In this document: in pieces, positions 1 to 7,762 of the stretch
Layout of the letters: every line of letters starts with the position of its first letter
Position numbering within the stretch: position 1 is the first letter of the stretch
Origin: CAYLJO01 sp964383905
GTDB lineage: Bacteria > Acidobacteriota > Blastocatellia > Pyrinomonadales > Pyrinomonadaceae
Reading direction: 5' to 3'
DNA: 9,215 nucleotides
Assembly (NCBI GenBank): GCA_964383905.1
Contig: CAYLJO010000235.1
Coordinates: forward strand, 1 to 9,215
The notes under the pieces: generated by a model
Database searches by the model: none
What the model was told of the DNA's origin: nothing
Seen by the model: only the letters and a program-made list of their open reading frames with translations
Position numbers and translations under genes: made by a program

Positions 1-764
1 TGGAGTATTACACGGCCGGTACGAATAACGCGTACATGGATGGAGCGGGATCATTAGTCATCAAAGCGATCAAGGAGACACTCCCGCAGAGCCATAGCTG
101 CTGGTACGGCCCGTGCCAATACACCTCGGCACGCCTGATCACTAAGAACAAGTTTAATCAGGCATATGGCCGGTTTGAAGCGCGGATTAAGATGCCGTAT
201 GGGCAGGGGATATGGCCCGCCTTCTGGATGCTGGGGAACAATATTGATGAGGCCAGGTGGCCGACCTGTGGCGAAATCGACATTATGGAAAATATCGGCA
301 GCGAGCCGTCGATTGTGCACGGCACAATTCACGGCCCCGGCTATTCCGGCGCAGGCGGTATCGGCGCACCGTACACTTTGCCCGGCGGTCAGCGCTTCAA
401 AGATGATTATCACATCTTCGCCGTCGAATGGGAGCCGAACGTCATCCGCTGGTACGTCGATCATGAGCTCTATCAGACAAGAACGCCCGCCGACTTGCCC
501 GCCGGTACGAACTGGGTTTTTGACCATCCCTTCTTTATCATCCTGAATTTGGCCGTCGGAGGGGGGTGGCCCGGGAATCCGGATGCGACGACCGCCTTCC
601 CGCAGACCATGTTGGTTGATTACGTCCGCGTCTACCGGCGAAGAATGAGTGGCCCAACACGATCTAAATCAGGCCACATGAGAACGGAACAAAAATTCCA
701 CGCTCTCAGGCGCCGGGACGCCAGGGGCAAATCAGATTCGGCCAGGCATCGGACATCAGGTTGA
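1..764 (+). CDS. Glycoside hydrolase family 16 (laminarinase/beta-glucanase-like), 5'-partial
   Basis: This is the C-terminal part of a secreted endo-beta-glucanase of family GH16. The frame is open to the left edge, reading from base 3, so the ATG at 36 is internal and the signal peptide and first strands lie outside the window. The catalytic motif GEIDIMEN is intact: the nucleophile Glu is at 273-275 and the acid/base Glu at 288-290, spaced as in family members with the E-x-D-x-x-E pattern. Other GH16 hallmarks are GIWPAFWMLG before it, the GTIHGPGYSG segment, FAVEWEPNVIRWYVD, and LAVGGGWPGNPD near the end. These resemble bacterial laminarinases (endo-1,3-beta-glucanases), but the exact substrate is inferred. 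The fold should end at VDYVRVY (615-635). About 42 further residues, rich in Arg, Ser and His, follow before TGA at 762-764. They look unlike the rest of the protein and may be read-through of former 3' sequence after a small indel. Confidence 0.93.
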   Translation, partial: EYYTAGTNNAYMDGAGSLVIKAIKETLPQSHSCWYGPCQYTSARLITKNKFNQAYGRFEARIKMPYGQGIWPAFWMLGNNIDEARWPTCGEIDIMENIGSEPSIVHGTIHGPGYSGAGGIGAPYTLPGGQRFKDDYHIFAVEWEPNVIRWYVDHELYQTRTPADLPAGTNWVFDHPFFIILNLAVGGGWPGNPDATTAFPQTMLVDYVRVYRRRMSGPTRSKSGHMRTEQKFHALRRRDARGKSDSARHRTSG

Positions 765-900
765 CGAACCCGACAAGCCACTCGCGATTTACATGGTTAA
801 CGGCCTTCACCAGTAATTTGACTGCGGCTGTACTCAAACGGCAAGCGGCCGGGGTGGACAGCGCCCCCCCGCAGGTTTAGACTTACGCCATCAATACCCC

Positions 901-915
901 CGCCGGTCACCGGCG
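901..915. promoter_or_regulatory. Perfect 15-base palindrome upstream of the VWFA gene
   Basis: The bases CGCCGGT-C-ACCGGCG form two 7-base arms around one central base, ending 39 bases before the VWFA start codon. The one-base centre suits a dimeric protein-binding site better than an RNA hairpin, and no T-tract follows directly. An operator role is inferred from shape and position only; in GC-rich DNA such a palindrome can arise by chance. The rest of the 765-954 gap shows no gene. A TTGACT at 818-823 has no -10 box at a suitable distance. Confidence 0.3.
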
Positions 916-954
916 CGCATGATGAATGCCCTTTAAACTTTTGAGGCTCTGGTT

Positions 955-3177
955 ATGAAATCCTGCATCCATGTACTCTTAGCCTTCGCGCTTACTATGA
1001 TCACCCCTTTACCGGGTCTCGCTCAAACGCCTTCCGGGACTGGACAGCAAGACGAGAGGATCGTCGTCGGCACCACCGAGGTCATGCTCGATGCGGTGGT
1101 CAAGGATAAGAAGGGCCGCCCGGTGAAAGACCTTACCGCTTCCGACTTCGAAATATACGAAGACGGCGTACGCCAGCAGATCGAATCATTCCGCTTAGTT
1201 AAGCATGCGCCCGGTATCACCAATGATGCGATCAGGAAAGAGGCGGCGGCCCCGGCACCGGTCAACCCGGCAAGAGGGGCGCGGAAGGATGATAACCTGG
1301 CGGGCATCGGAGTAGTGGCCTTAGTCTTTGATCGTCTCTCAGCGGATGCTCGTGCCCGCGCGCGGCAGGCCGCCCTGAGCTACCTGGGCCGCGAAATAAC
1401 AGCAGGCGACTTCGTCGGCGTCTTCTCAATTGACCTGTCGCTCCGCGTTCTCCAGTCGTTTACCAGTAACCAGCAACTCGTCAAACAGGCGATCGAGAAT
1501 GCCGCATCACATAGCCCATCAGCTTACGCCTCCAACGCCGGCCAAGTGCGCGGCATTTCCGAAAGGCAGGCCGAGCTGGAAAACAGCGCCAGCGCCGCGC
1601 AGGCGACAATCTCCGGGGCCGGGCCCGGCAATAGTAGCGCTGCGGGGGCAGCAGGCACCGCGCTGGGCGCGAATATGGCCGAACAGAAATTCAACGAAAT
1701 GACTACGCGCATGCTCGAGACATTTGAGACCCTGGAGCGCGACCAGCAGGGATATGCCACCACCGACGGCCTGCTCGCCGTCGTTAATTCTCTCAGGGGC
1801 CTTTCCGGACGCAAAGCGATCATCTTCTTTTCTGAAGGGATCGCGATCCCTCCGGCCGTGCAGGCTCATTTCCGTTCAGTCATCAGCAACGCCAACCGCG
1901 CCAATGTGAGTATTTACGCGGTGGACGCCGCGGGCTTGCGTGTCGAAAGCGCCAATACTGAAACGCGACGTGAGATTGCGGCGCTCGGCGCGCGGCGAAT
2001 GCGCCAGGTCGCCACCGGCCGCGAAGACACTTCGGGCCAGCCTCTGAGCAGGCTTTTGGAGCGCAATGAGGATCTCCTTCGCTTGAACCCGCACAGCGGG
2101 CTCGGCCAACTCGCTGATGAGACCGGAGGTTTTCTCATCAGCGAGACTAATAACCCCGGCGCAAAACTCCGCCAGGTCGATGAAGACCTGCACACCTATT
2201 ACGCGCTGACTTATATACCGAAGAACCGGAACTACGACGGTCGCTTCCGCCAGATCACTGTCAAACTCGACCATCCCGGCCTGGACGTACAGACGCGCAA
2301 GGGCTACTACGCGATCAACGCTTCCTACGCATCGCCTGTCCTCGCTTATGAGGCGCCCGCGCTGGCCCTTCTGGGCAGCGGTCGCCGCCCGGATTCCTTC
2401 CCCATGGAGGCTTCTGCTTTCTACTTCCCCGAACCGAACCGGTCACGCCGAGTGCCGGTTCTGGTCGAGGTTCCCCCGGGCGCAATCACCTACTCGGCCG
2501 ACAATGAGAAAAAGATTTACCACACCGACTTCGTCATCATCGTGCTGATCAAGGACGGATCGCAGCAAGTCGTCAGAAAGTTGAGCAATCAGTATCTACT
2601 GAACGGGCCGCTCGATAAGTTACCGGCCGCCAAACGGGGGGAAGTTCTGTTTTACCGCGAGGCGGATCTCGCGCCCGGTCATTACACGTTTGAGGCGGCC
2701 GTCTACGACGCCGCCGACGGTCGGGCGAGCGTCCGCAAGGGAGACATCGAAGTGCCGGGCGAAGATGAAACAAAACTGCGACTGAGCAGCGTTGTGTTGA
2801 TTGATCGCGCCGAGCGTTTGACGGCTGAGGAACAGAAGAAGCCCAACCCGTTTCACTTCGGAGAGGTACTTGTTTACCCCAACATGGGCGAGCCGCTGCA
2901 CAAGTCCGTAATCAAGCAACTGGCCTTCTTCTTCACAGCCTATCCGTCCCAGAGCGCGAAGAGTGCGCCGAAGGCGACTATTGAGGTCATGCAGGGAGGC
3001 AGGTCGCTGGGCCGCGCATCGATCGATCTTCCGAAGCCGGACGCAACGGGCCGTATCCAGTACGCGAGTGCGTTGCCGATCGATAAGCTGCCACCCGGAT
3101 CTTATCAATTAAAGATTACCGCCAGCGACGGCGAGGGCAACGTGGCGCGTTCCGAACATTTCACGATTGCGCCATAA
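955..3177 (+). CDS. Secreted VWFA-related domain protein (acidobacterial type)
   Basis: This 740-residue protein belongs to the VWFA-related family typical of Acidobacteriota (TIGR03436 type, recognised by pattern). The start is ATG with GAGG at 943-946, eight bases upstream. Residues 1-23 form a signal peptide with probable cleavage after GLA, so it should act outside the cytoplasm. The family's N-terminal block is clear at residues 43-82 (DKKGRPVKDLTASDFEIYEDG). The VWA fold runs from about 117 to 330. Its metal site is degenerate: D126-R-L-S129 replaces DxSxS, and FFSEG (291-295) sits where an Asp is usual. A low-complexity Ala/Ser/Gly insert occupies about 186-240. The family's closing motif (YYALTYIP, then VQTRKGYYA) ends near 453. 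The last 290 residues look like beta-sandwich repeats, including a late PPGSYQLKITASDGEGN-type strand pair, with no assigned function. Adhesion or protein binding at the cell surface is a family-level guess. It is transcribed alone, towards the minus-strand operon. Confidence 0.9.
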   Translation: MKSCIHVLLAFALTMITPLPGLAQTPSGTGQQDERIVVGTTEVMLDAVVKDKKGRPVKDLTASDFEIYEDGVRQQIESFRLVKHAPGITNDAIRKEAAAPAPVNPARGARKDDNLAGIGVVALVFDRLSADARARARQAALSYLGREITAGDFVGVFSIDLSLRVLQSFTSNQQLVKQAIENAASHSPSAYASNAGQVRGISERQAELENSASAAQATISGAGPGNSSAAGAAGTALGANMAEQKFNEMTTRMLETFETLERDQQGYATTDGLLAVVNSLRGLSGRKAIIFFSEGIAIPPAVQAHFRSVISNANRANVSIYAVDAAGLRVESANTETRREIAALGARRMRQVATGREDTSGQPLSRLLERNEDLLRLNPHSGLGQLADETGGFLISETNNPGAKLRQVDEDLHTYYALTYIPKNRNYDGRFRQITVKLDHPGLDVQTRKGYYAINASYASPVLAYEAPALALLGSGRRPDSFPMEASAFYFPEPNRSRRVPVLVEVPPGAITYSADNEKKIYHTDFVIIVLIKDGSQQVVRKLSNQYLLNGPLDKLPAAKRGEVLFYREADLAPGHYTFEAAVYDAADGRASVRKGDIEVPGEDETKLRLSSVVLIDRAERLTAEEQKKPNPFHFGEVLVYPNMGEPLHKSVIKQLAFFFTAYPSQSAKSAPKATIEVMQGGRSLGRASIDLPKPDATGRIQYASALPIDKLPPGSYQLKITASDGEGNVARSEHFTIAP

Positions 3178-3185
3178 GCAGGATG

Positions 3186-3234
3186 AAAGGCCGGCTGGAA
3201 AGCACACGAAGGGTGAACCGGGCGCCTTTTATTT
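3186..3234 (+). terminator. Possible intrinsic terminator after the VWFA gene
   Basis: Eight bases after the VWFA stop, AAAGGCCGG (3186-3194) can pair with CCGGGCGCCTTT (3218-3229), with three bases bulged on the right arm and a loop of about 23 bases. A T-rich stretch, TTTTATTT, covers 3227-3234. The placement is ideal for ending the gene before the convergent operon, but the long loop and the bulge weaken the call. The rest of the gap to 3339 shows only small imperfect stems, such as TAAGC/GCTTA at 3322-3335, without T-tracts. Confidence 0.4.
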
Positions 3235-3339
3235 GCTAAAGCAGTTGTCCTATGAGCTCACCAAGATCATTCGCGCATCCGTTGGGCCCGTGCGGGCTAA
3301 CATGACCGGGGCTCCTCAGGATAAGCATTCGCTTACGAC

Positions 3340-4518
3340 CTAGTTCGGATATGGCTCATTGGCCCTCACGATGCGAATCCGGTGGTCTGTGAACTTGAAA
3401 TGTGAGCCGGGAAGCTCGACCTTCGGCATATGGCACGTCACGCACTGCCGGCTGCTGACGGGGCAGGCCGGCGCCGAGCGAACCTCCGTCTTGACTGCCT
3501 TCGTGCTTGAGAGGTGACAGGCCAGGCACTTTGAATCATAGAAAACAGTATCGTGCTGCAGATTCTCGTGCGGGTTGTGACAGGCGACGCAACTGATTCG
3601 TGGATCACCCGTGTTGTGGCCCCGGCTGTTGAAGATCCGGTAAGGCTGGAAGCGAACGTTGTTGATGCCAAGTCTTTGTGGCATAAACGTCACCTGTTCC
3701 GCACTGCGATGGCATGAGCCGCAAAACTCCTGCGTCATATCATCCGCGTCCATTCTTCCCGGGTTGAAGATTTGTAAGTTCTTAAAATCCCCTGTTTTAA
3801 AGGCCCCCGCCTTGACGGCCGCGATATGCTTTTCGCCCGGCCCGTGGCAGGCTTCACAGCTCACGCCCGGCATTAAGTGGTCTAACTTAAGCTCAGACCC
3901 GCTCACAGATGCCGTCGAGTGGCAAGAGAAACAGCTCCTTGCCTCATCCATGCTGATCGCACGACCGAGCGCTTCTTCGAGGGAGGGTGGGGCCGAGCGC
4001 GGATACCCGATGGTGACATCAAGGTTCTGAATCTCTTTATAATAACTGACCCGGCTTTCGTAGAATGAGCCGTCGTGACGAAAGATATAAGTCTGACCGG
4101 CTTTGCCCTGACCGAAGCAGTAAAGGATGGGCTCGGAGATCGTATTAGTACCGTCTGTGACGGAGTAGATGCTCTGTTTGCCCTGGCGCACAATCTGGTA
4201 CGAGTAGGGACCGGTGCGAAACGTCAGCCGCGGATGCGTACTTAAGATCTGACAATCGGAGACTCTCTCCAGGGCCCTGCCCATCGAGGTGTTATGCTGA
4301 TCGGCCGCTTCTTCAACGTGGCACTGCGCACAGGCATCGGGCCCGACGAAACGCGCGTCCTTGATAAACTGGTTGGGCCGCCAGGGGGCGGCGGGAGCGG
4401 CACTTTGCATGGGGCCTTGTCCCCATGACAGGAGTGGGTGCCAGAACCAGACGACGGCGCAGACTATGAATAAAAGAATAACGCTGGTCTGAATCTTTTT
4501 CCCATTCACAGGCTTCAT
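3340..4518 (-). CDS. Seven-haem periplasmic cytochrome c (cytochrome c554-like family)
   Basis: This 392-residue protein should carry electrons outside the cytoplasm through covalently bound haems. Seven CxxCH sites are present, with first Cys at residues 63 (CAQCH), 196 (CFSCH), 221 (CEACH), 266 (CGSCH), 310 (CVACH), 331 (CLACH) and 359 (CVTCH). Residues 11-34 are hydrophobic and form a signal peptide or a single N-terminal anchor. A haem-free stretch of about 130 residues separates sites 1 and 2. The layout (first haem near VGPDACAQCH, then SCEACHGPGEKH, CHNPH, and CHMPK followed by TDHRI) matches multihaem proteins that in other bacteria are often fused to TPR repeats. Here the chain stops 13 residues after that TDHRI. 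It is the last gene of the operon, 64 bases after the second TPR gene. The ATG lacks a clear Shine-Dalgarno sequence. An enzymatic role, such as a nitrogen- or sulfur-oxide reductase, cannot be shown; simple electron transfer is equally possible. Confidence 0.9.
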   Translation of the reverse strand: MKPVNGKKIQTSVILLFIVCAVVWFWHPLLSWGQGPMQSAAPAAPWRPNQFIKDARFVGPDACAQCHVEEAADQHNTSMGRALERVSDCQILSTHPRLTFRTGPYSYQIVRQGKQSIYSVTDGTNTISEPILYCFGQGKAGQTYIFRHDGSFYESRVSYYKEIQNLDVTIGYPRSAPPSLEEALGRAISMDEARSCFSCHSTASVSGSELKLDHLMPGVSCEACHGPGEKHIAAVKAGAFKTGDFKNLQIFNPGRMDADDMTQEFCGSCHRSAEQVTFMPQRLGINNVRFQPYRIFNSRGHNTGDPRISCVACHNPHENLQHDTVFYDSKCLACHLSSTKAVKTEVRSAPACPVSSRQCVTCHMPKVELPGSHFKFTDHRIRIVRANEPYPN

Positions 4519-4582
4519 TGAACCGGAGTTTTCGATTTCAACTTGAGCGCGGCCAGAATCGCATGACGCTTCTACGTGCGAT

Positions 4583-5905
4583 CTACTGCTGCGGGGCCGG
4601 CTTGGTGGCCTCCCCGTTGCTCTCAGGGATGGCTTCGCCGCGGCTCAATCCTTGTCCGGCAGCCTGCTCCGCGAGTTGGTTCAAGCGGGCGAAAGTGTCG
4701 CGCGCGCGGTCGGCATCTTCTTTGCGATGAGCGCGGGTATAAGCGCGCGCGAGGGCGAAGTAGATTTTCGGCTCATCAGGGGCAAGGTGCTGAGCGGTCT
4801 CTAACTCCTCAATCGCCTCCGCGGTCCGTCCCGCGTCGAAAAATAGACGGCCGAGTAGATAGTGCGCCAGCGTCAGCCGCGGGGCGAGCTGTACGGCTTC
4901 CTTGGCGAAGGGCACACCGGCCGCGGCATCCTTGTTCTTGAGCTTGATGTAAGCGATCTGTAGCCGCGCGAGCGCGTGCTCGGGAGAATTTGCGATCTCG
5001 CGCTGGAAGGCGACGACGGCCTCCTCGTCGCTGCGCCGGGTGAGCAGAAAACGACCGTAAGCATATTGCACGTTGGGAGTTTTCGGGAAGTCTGCTGCCA
5101 GCCGCTCGTACTCGCGTTGCGCATCGCCGACGTTTTTCTGAGCGGCCTGATGCTCCGCCCATCCGGCGCGGCGAATGAGCTCACGGTCACGGTAGTTGGC
5201 GTCAATCTGTTTGGGTAGGGCCGGGATACGCAGCACGGAGAGCCCGAGTGCGATAATCAGATCCTCGCTGCTGAGGCCTTCGTAGCTTAACGCGCCGAGC
5301 GTTTGCTGCGCCGTCTCAAACTCGCCCTTGAGCAGTGACAGGATACCCTCGTGATACCGCATGACGCGTATCAATTCCGGGTTTTTCGCGAGGCCGAGCT
5401 GGCGACCCCGATGGATGTCGGCGAGCGCTTCGTCATAGCGACCGAGCTGGAATTCGCACAGGCCAAGCATGGCCCAGGCGGCGCCCGCTTTCGGTTGAAG
5501 CGCCGCCGCCTCCTTGAAGGCGCGGGCTGCTTCCGCATACGAGTCTCGCTCGTACAGCAGCGTCGCGAGATACCACCATCCCTCGTCCCATTTAGGGTGC
5601 AATGAGAGCGCCCGGCGATAAAGCTCGATCGCGTCACCGAAGCGACTGGCCTCGCGCGCCGCCGTCGCCTGCGCCGCGAGACGCTCAAAATTCTGCAGCG
5701 TCGTCACCCGCTGTTGCTGGCCCCCCCCCGGCACACAAAAAGCAGCCGCCAGGCAGAGGCGACAGAGTGCCACCGCCCCGGAACCGGTGAAGCGGCGGGT
5801 TGACGAGGCAATGTGACGAATCAACAAATAGCCTGTCACACCGGAATAGACCAATTTAACACCCCCATTGCCTTGCCCACCCCTGTTGAGGCGCCGCAGC
5901 CACAT
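4583..5905 (-). CDS. Exported TPR-repeat protein, second of the operon
   Basis: This protein of about 440 residues consists mainly of roughly nine tetratricopeptide repeats, which build a helical scaffold for binding partner proteins. Clear repeats include those with FGDAIELYRRALSLHP, YAEAARAFKEAAALQP, DEEAVVAFQREIANSP and TAEAIEELETAQHLAP; the fourth is degenerate. The gene follows the FG-GAP gene with the stop and start fused as TGATG. The ATG at 5905-5903 has GGAAG five bases upstream; a GTG at 5908 is the alternative. About 40 residues, including several Arg, precede a hydrophobic stretch (GAVALCRLCLAAAFCV), so either the signal is unusually far inside or translation starts lower, for example at a GTG or TTG near 5840-5820. 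A run of nine G (5721-5729 on the minus strand) lies directly after this stretch. The C-terminal end (RARDTFARLNQLAEQ) resembles that of the first TPR protein. The role is inferred as scaffold for the neighbouring cytochrome or propeller. Confidence 0.85.
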   Translation of the reverse strand: MWLRRLNRGGQGNGGVKLVYSGVTGYLLIRHIASSTRRFTGSGAVALCRLCLAAAFCVPGGGQQQRVTTLQNFERLAAQATAAREASRFGDAIELYRRALSLHPKWDEGWWYLATLLYERDSYAEAARAFKEAAALQPKAGAAWAMLGLCEFQLGRYDEALADIHRGRQLGLAKNPELIRVMRYHEGILSLLKGEFETAQQTLGALSYEGLSSEDLIIALGLSVLRIPALPKQIDANYRDRELIRRAGWAEHQAAQKNVGDAQREYERLAADFPKTPNVQYAYGRFLLTRRSDEEAVVAFQREIANSPEHALARLQIAYIKLKNKDAAAGVPFAKEAVQLAPRLTLAHYLLGRLFFDAGRTAEAIEELETAQHLAPDEPKIYFALARAYTRAHRKEDADRARDTFARLNQLAEQAAGQGLSRGEAIPESNGEATKPAPQQ

Positions 5906-7614
5906 CACTTCTTCCGCACCGAGGTTGCCGCTGTTCCGCCGCGGACAGCGCCCTCACCTTCGACGACCTTGACGTAAGTATTTATCGGCAGATTTGTAAG
6001 CTTGTCAACCTTGCCGCTCGGCCACCGTATCTCTAGGCTATCAATCTTCGTAGCCGTGCCGAGCCCAAGCACTTCGCGCGGGTCGTGTGATGCCAGATAG
6101 CTGCCGCCACCGGTCTTCAACCGGCGATGCTTAACGCCCCCCGCCTGCCACGTAATTACGGCGCCGACCGTCGCCGGGTTGCTCTTGGTCGCAATAAGCT
6201 GTAGTCCGAGCCAGTTGTTACGGTGGTCGCCGGTGTTGCGCAGCAGAATCGGCGCTTCACCGTTGTTTGAGATCAGCACGTCCAGATAGCCGTCGTTATC
6301 AAAGTCGCCGACGGCGAGGCCCCGCGCCGGGAAGTCTTTGCTAAAGACGGCGCCGGCGTGGGGGCTGACGTTCTTGAACTTGCCCCCGGTATTCTTGAAT
6401 AACAGTAACGGCTCTTTGTACTTGACATGCGCAGCCAGCGTCTCGACCATATCGTCCGGGTGGCCGTTGGCAAGGAATAGATCCGGCTCGCCGTCGTTGT
6501 CGTAATCAAAAAACTTCAGCCCCCACCCGCTCAGCGGTCGCGTCGCGGGCCCGATCTCGCCCGGCTCGTCTGTGAAAGTCAGATCATGCTGGTTGTGATA
6601 GAGGCTGAAGAATTCCTGGTCGATGTTGGCGACAAAAAGGTCCTGCCACCCGTCGCCGTCATAATCCGCCGCATCCACACCCATGCCCGAACGAGGGCTG
6701 CCGGCTTCACTGTAGGCGACGCCGGCCGGCAGTCCGACCTCCTCGAATTTCCCGTTACCCTTATTGATGAACAAAAAGTTGGGCATCGTGTCGTTGGCGA
6801 CGAACAGGTCCATCAACCCATCATTATTGACGTCGGTGGCGACGGCCCCGAAGGACTTGCCGGGGTGATTAGCAATTCCCGACTCGCGGCTGACATCCGT
6901 GAACGTGCCGTCCCCGTTATTATGAAAGAGGTGGCTCGGCTGCGGCTTGAAGACGCGCGGGATGCAGTAGTAGCGGCGGCCCAGGTGAGCGTCGCCGCAG
7001 TTCTGCGTCTTGTTGTAAAGGACGAAGCTGGAGACGAACAGGTCAAGCTTGCCGTCATTGTCGTAATCGAACCAAACGGCGCACGTAGACCACCCCGGCG
7101 CGCCGACCCCCGCTTTATCCGTCACGTCTGTAAACGTCCCGTTGCCGTTGTTGTGATAAAGGATATTCCGGCCGTAGCTCGTGATATAAAGATCGACCCA
7201 CCCGTCGCCGTCATAGTCGGCGGCGGCCACGCCCATCCCGAACGTGCCGCCCGCCACCCCGGCCTTATCCGTCACGTCTGTAAACGTCCCGTCGTGATTG
7301 TTGTGATAGAGGGCGTTCTTGAGCGGCCTGTTCGGGCTAAAAAAGTCGGAAGGGCCGCTGTTGACGAGGTAGATGTCCATCCACCCGTCATTGTCATAAT
7401 CTAAAAAAGCGCAACCCGCGCCGACCGTCTCCGGCAGGTAACGCTCAGGCGAATGGGCGTTATCGTGGGTCCAGTTAATGCCGCTCGCCTTAGCCGCTAT
7501 CTCTTCGAAGGTAACAACGCCGCCCTGCCCCAGGGCCGGCCGGTCGGCAGCCGCGAATGGCAGGCCAAAGGCGAGCAAGGTTATGAATGAAGAGATCATA
7601 GTACGATGTTTCAA
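5905..7614 (-). CDS. Secreted CRTAC1-like FG-GAP/VCBS propeller protein with UnbV/ASPIC domain
   Basis: This 569-residue exported protein has a signal peptide at residues 1 to about 23 (hydrophobic ISSFITLLAFGLPFAAA). Seven calcium-binding DxDxDG-type loops mark FG-GAP/VCBS repeats, starting at D72, D133, D183, D261 (DVNNDG), D317, D370 and D437; each is followed by a short strand such as DLYITS or DLFVAN. This pattern gives a seven-bladed beta-propeller. Residues about 482-552 form the UnbV/ASPIC domain (KTGGGSYLASHDPR, LEIRWPSGKVD), the pairing seen in CRTAC1-family proteins. Cys206 and Cys217 are placed like the family's likely disulfide. The start is TTG at 7614, supported by AAAGG eight bases upstream; the ATG five codons later has no such site. 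The stop overlaps the next gene's start, so translation is probably coupled. The family usually acts in calcium-dependent binding at the cell surface or in the periplasm; the ligand is unknown. Confidence 0.92.
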   Translation of the reverse strand: MKHRTMISSFITLLAFGLPFAAADRPALGQGGVVTFEEIAAKASGINWTHDNAHSPERYLPETVGAGCAFLDYDNDGWMDIYLVNSGPSDFFSPNRPLKNALYHNNHDGTFTDVTDKAGVAGGTFGMGVAAADYDGDGWVDLYITSYGRNILYHNNGNGTFTDVTDKAGVGAPGWSTCAVWFDYDNDGKLDLFVSSFVLYNKTQNCGDAHLGRRYYCIPRVFKPQPSHLFHNNGDGTFTDVSRESGIANHPGKSFGAVATDVNNDGLMDLFVANDTMPNFLFINKGNGKFEEVGLPAGVAYSEAGSPRSGMGVDAADYDGDGWQDLFVANIDQEFFSLYHNQHDLTFTDEPGEIGPATRPLSGWGLKFFDYDNDGEPDLFLANGHPDDMVETLAAHVKYKEPLLLFKNTGGKFKNVSPHAGAVFSKDFPARGLAVGDFDNDGYLDVLISNNGEAPILLRNTGDHRNNWLGLQLIATKSNPATVGAVITWQAGGVKHRRLKTGGGSYLASHDPREVLGLGTATKIDSLEIRWPSGKVDKLTNLPINTYVKVVEGEGAVRGGTAATSVRKK

Positions 7615-7622
7615 TAAGATTG

Positions 7623-7627
7623 CCTTT
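7623..7627 (-). promoter_or_regulatory. Ribosome binding site that fixes the TTG start of the propeller gene
   Basis: On the minus strand AAAGG lies eight bases before TTG at 7614-7612. No purine-rich site stands at a usual distance from the ATG at 7599, so the rare TTG start is preferred. The rest of the 148-base gap (7615-7762) shows no convincing promoter or terminator, so transcription probably continues through from the upstream TPR gene. Confidence 0.5.
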
Positions 7628-7762
7628 CAGAAAAGCGTTCGGATAAGAGATTTGCTCGCGCTGGCTTCGGGGATGCGCTCGAATCCCGCCAAGGTGATCG
7701 ATAAAAGAAGCTCCCGGGATGAAAAGCTGAAGAATTCCTTCCTGTGAATTTATGCAAAATGG

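Noticed and set aside
716..816. Out-of-frame open stretch after the GH16 gene, ending around YMVNGLHQ
   Set aside because: It is short, has no start or ribosome site and matches no family I know; a decayed C-terminal domain cannot be supported.
818..823. TTGACT as a -35 box for the VWFA gene
   Set aside because: No -10-like hexamer lies 16-18 bases downstream (the sequence there is GC-rich).
3288..3335. Stems GGCCCG/CGGGCT and TAAGC/GCTTA as a terminator for the minus-strand operon
   Set aside because: Both are short or bulged, and neither is followed by a T-tract on the minus strand.
5715..5908. Frameshift at the nine-G run of the second TPR gene
   Set aside because: Upstream text in the other two frames has stops and no export signal, while the current frame keeps a hydrophobic signal segment, so no frameshift is called.
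6586..7404. Long plus-strand reading frame (272 codons) opposite the propeller gene
   Set aside because: It is the antisense of repeated Asp-Gly-rich blades; its Val/Ile-rich repeated text mirrors the periodic codons. The minus-strand frame has a signal peptide, seven calcium loops and an UnbV domain.
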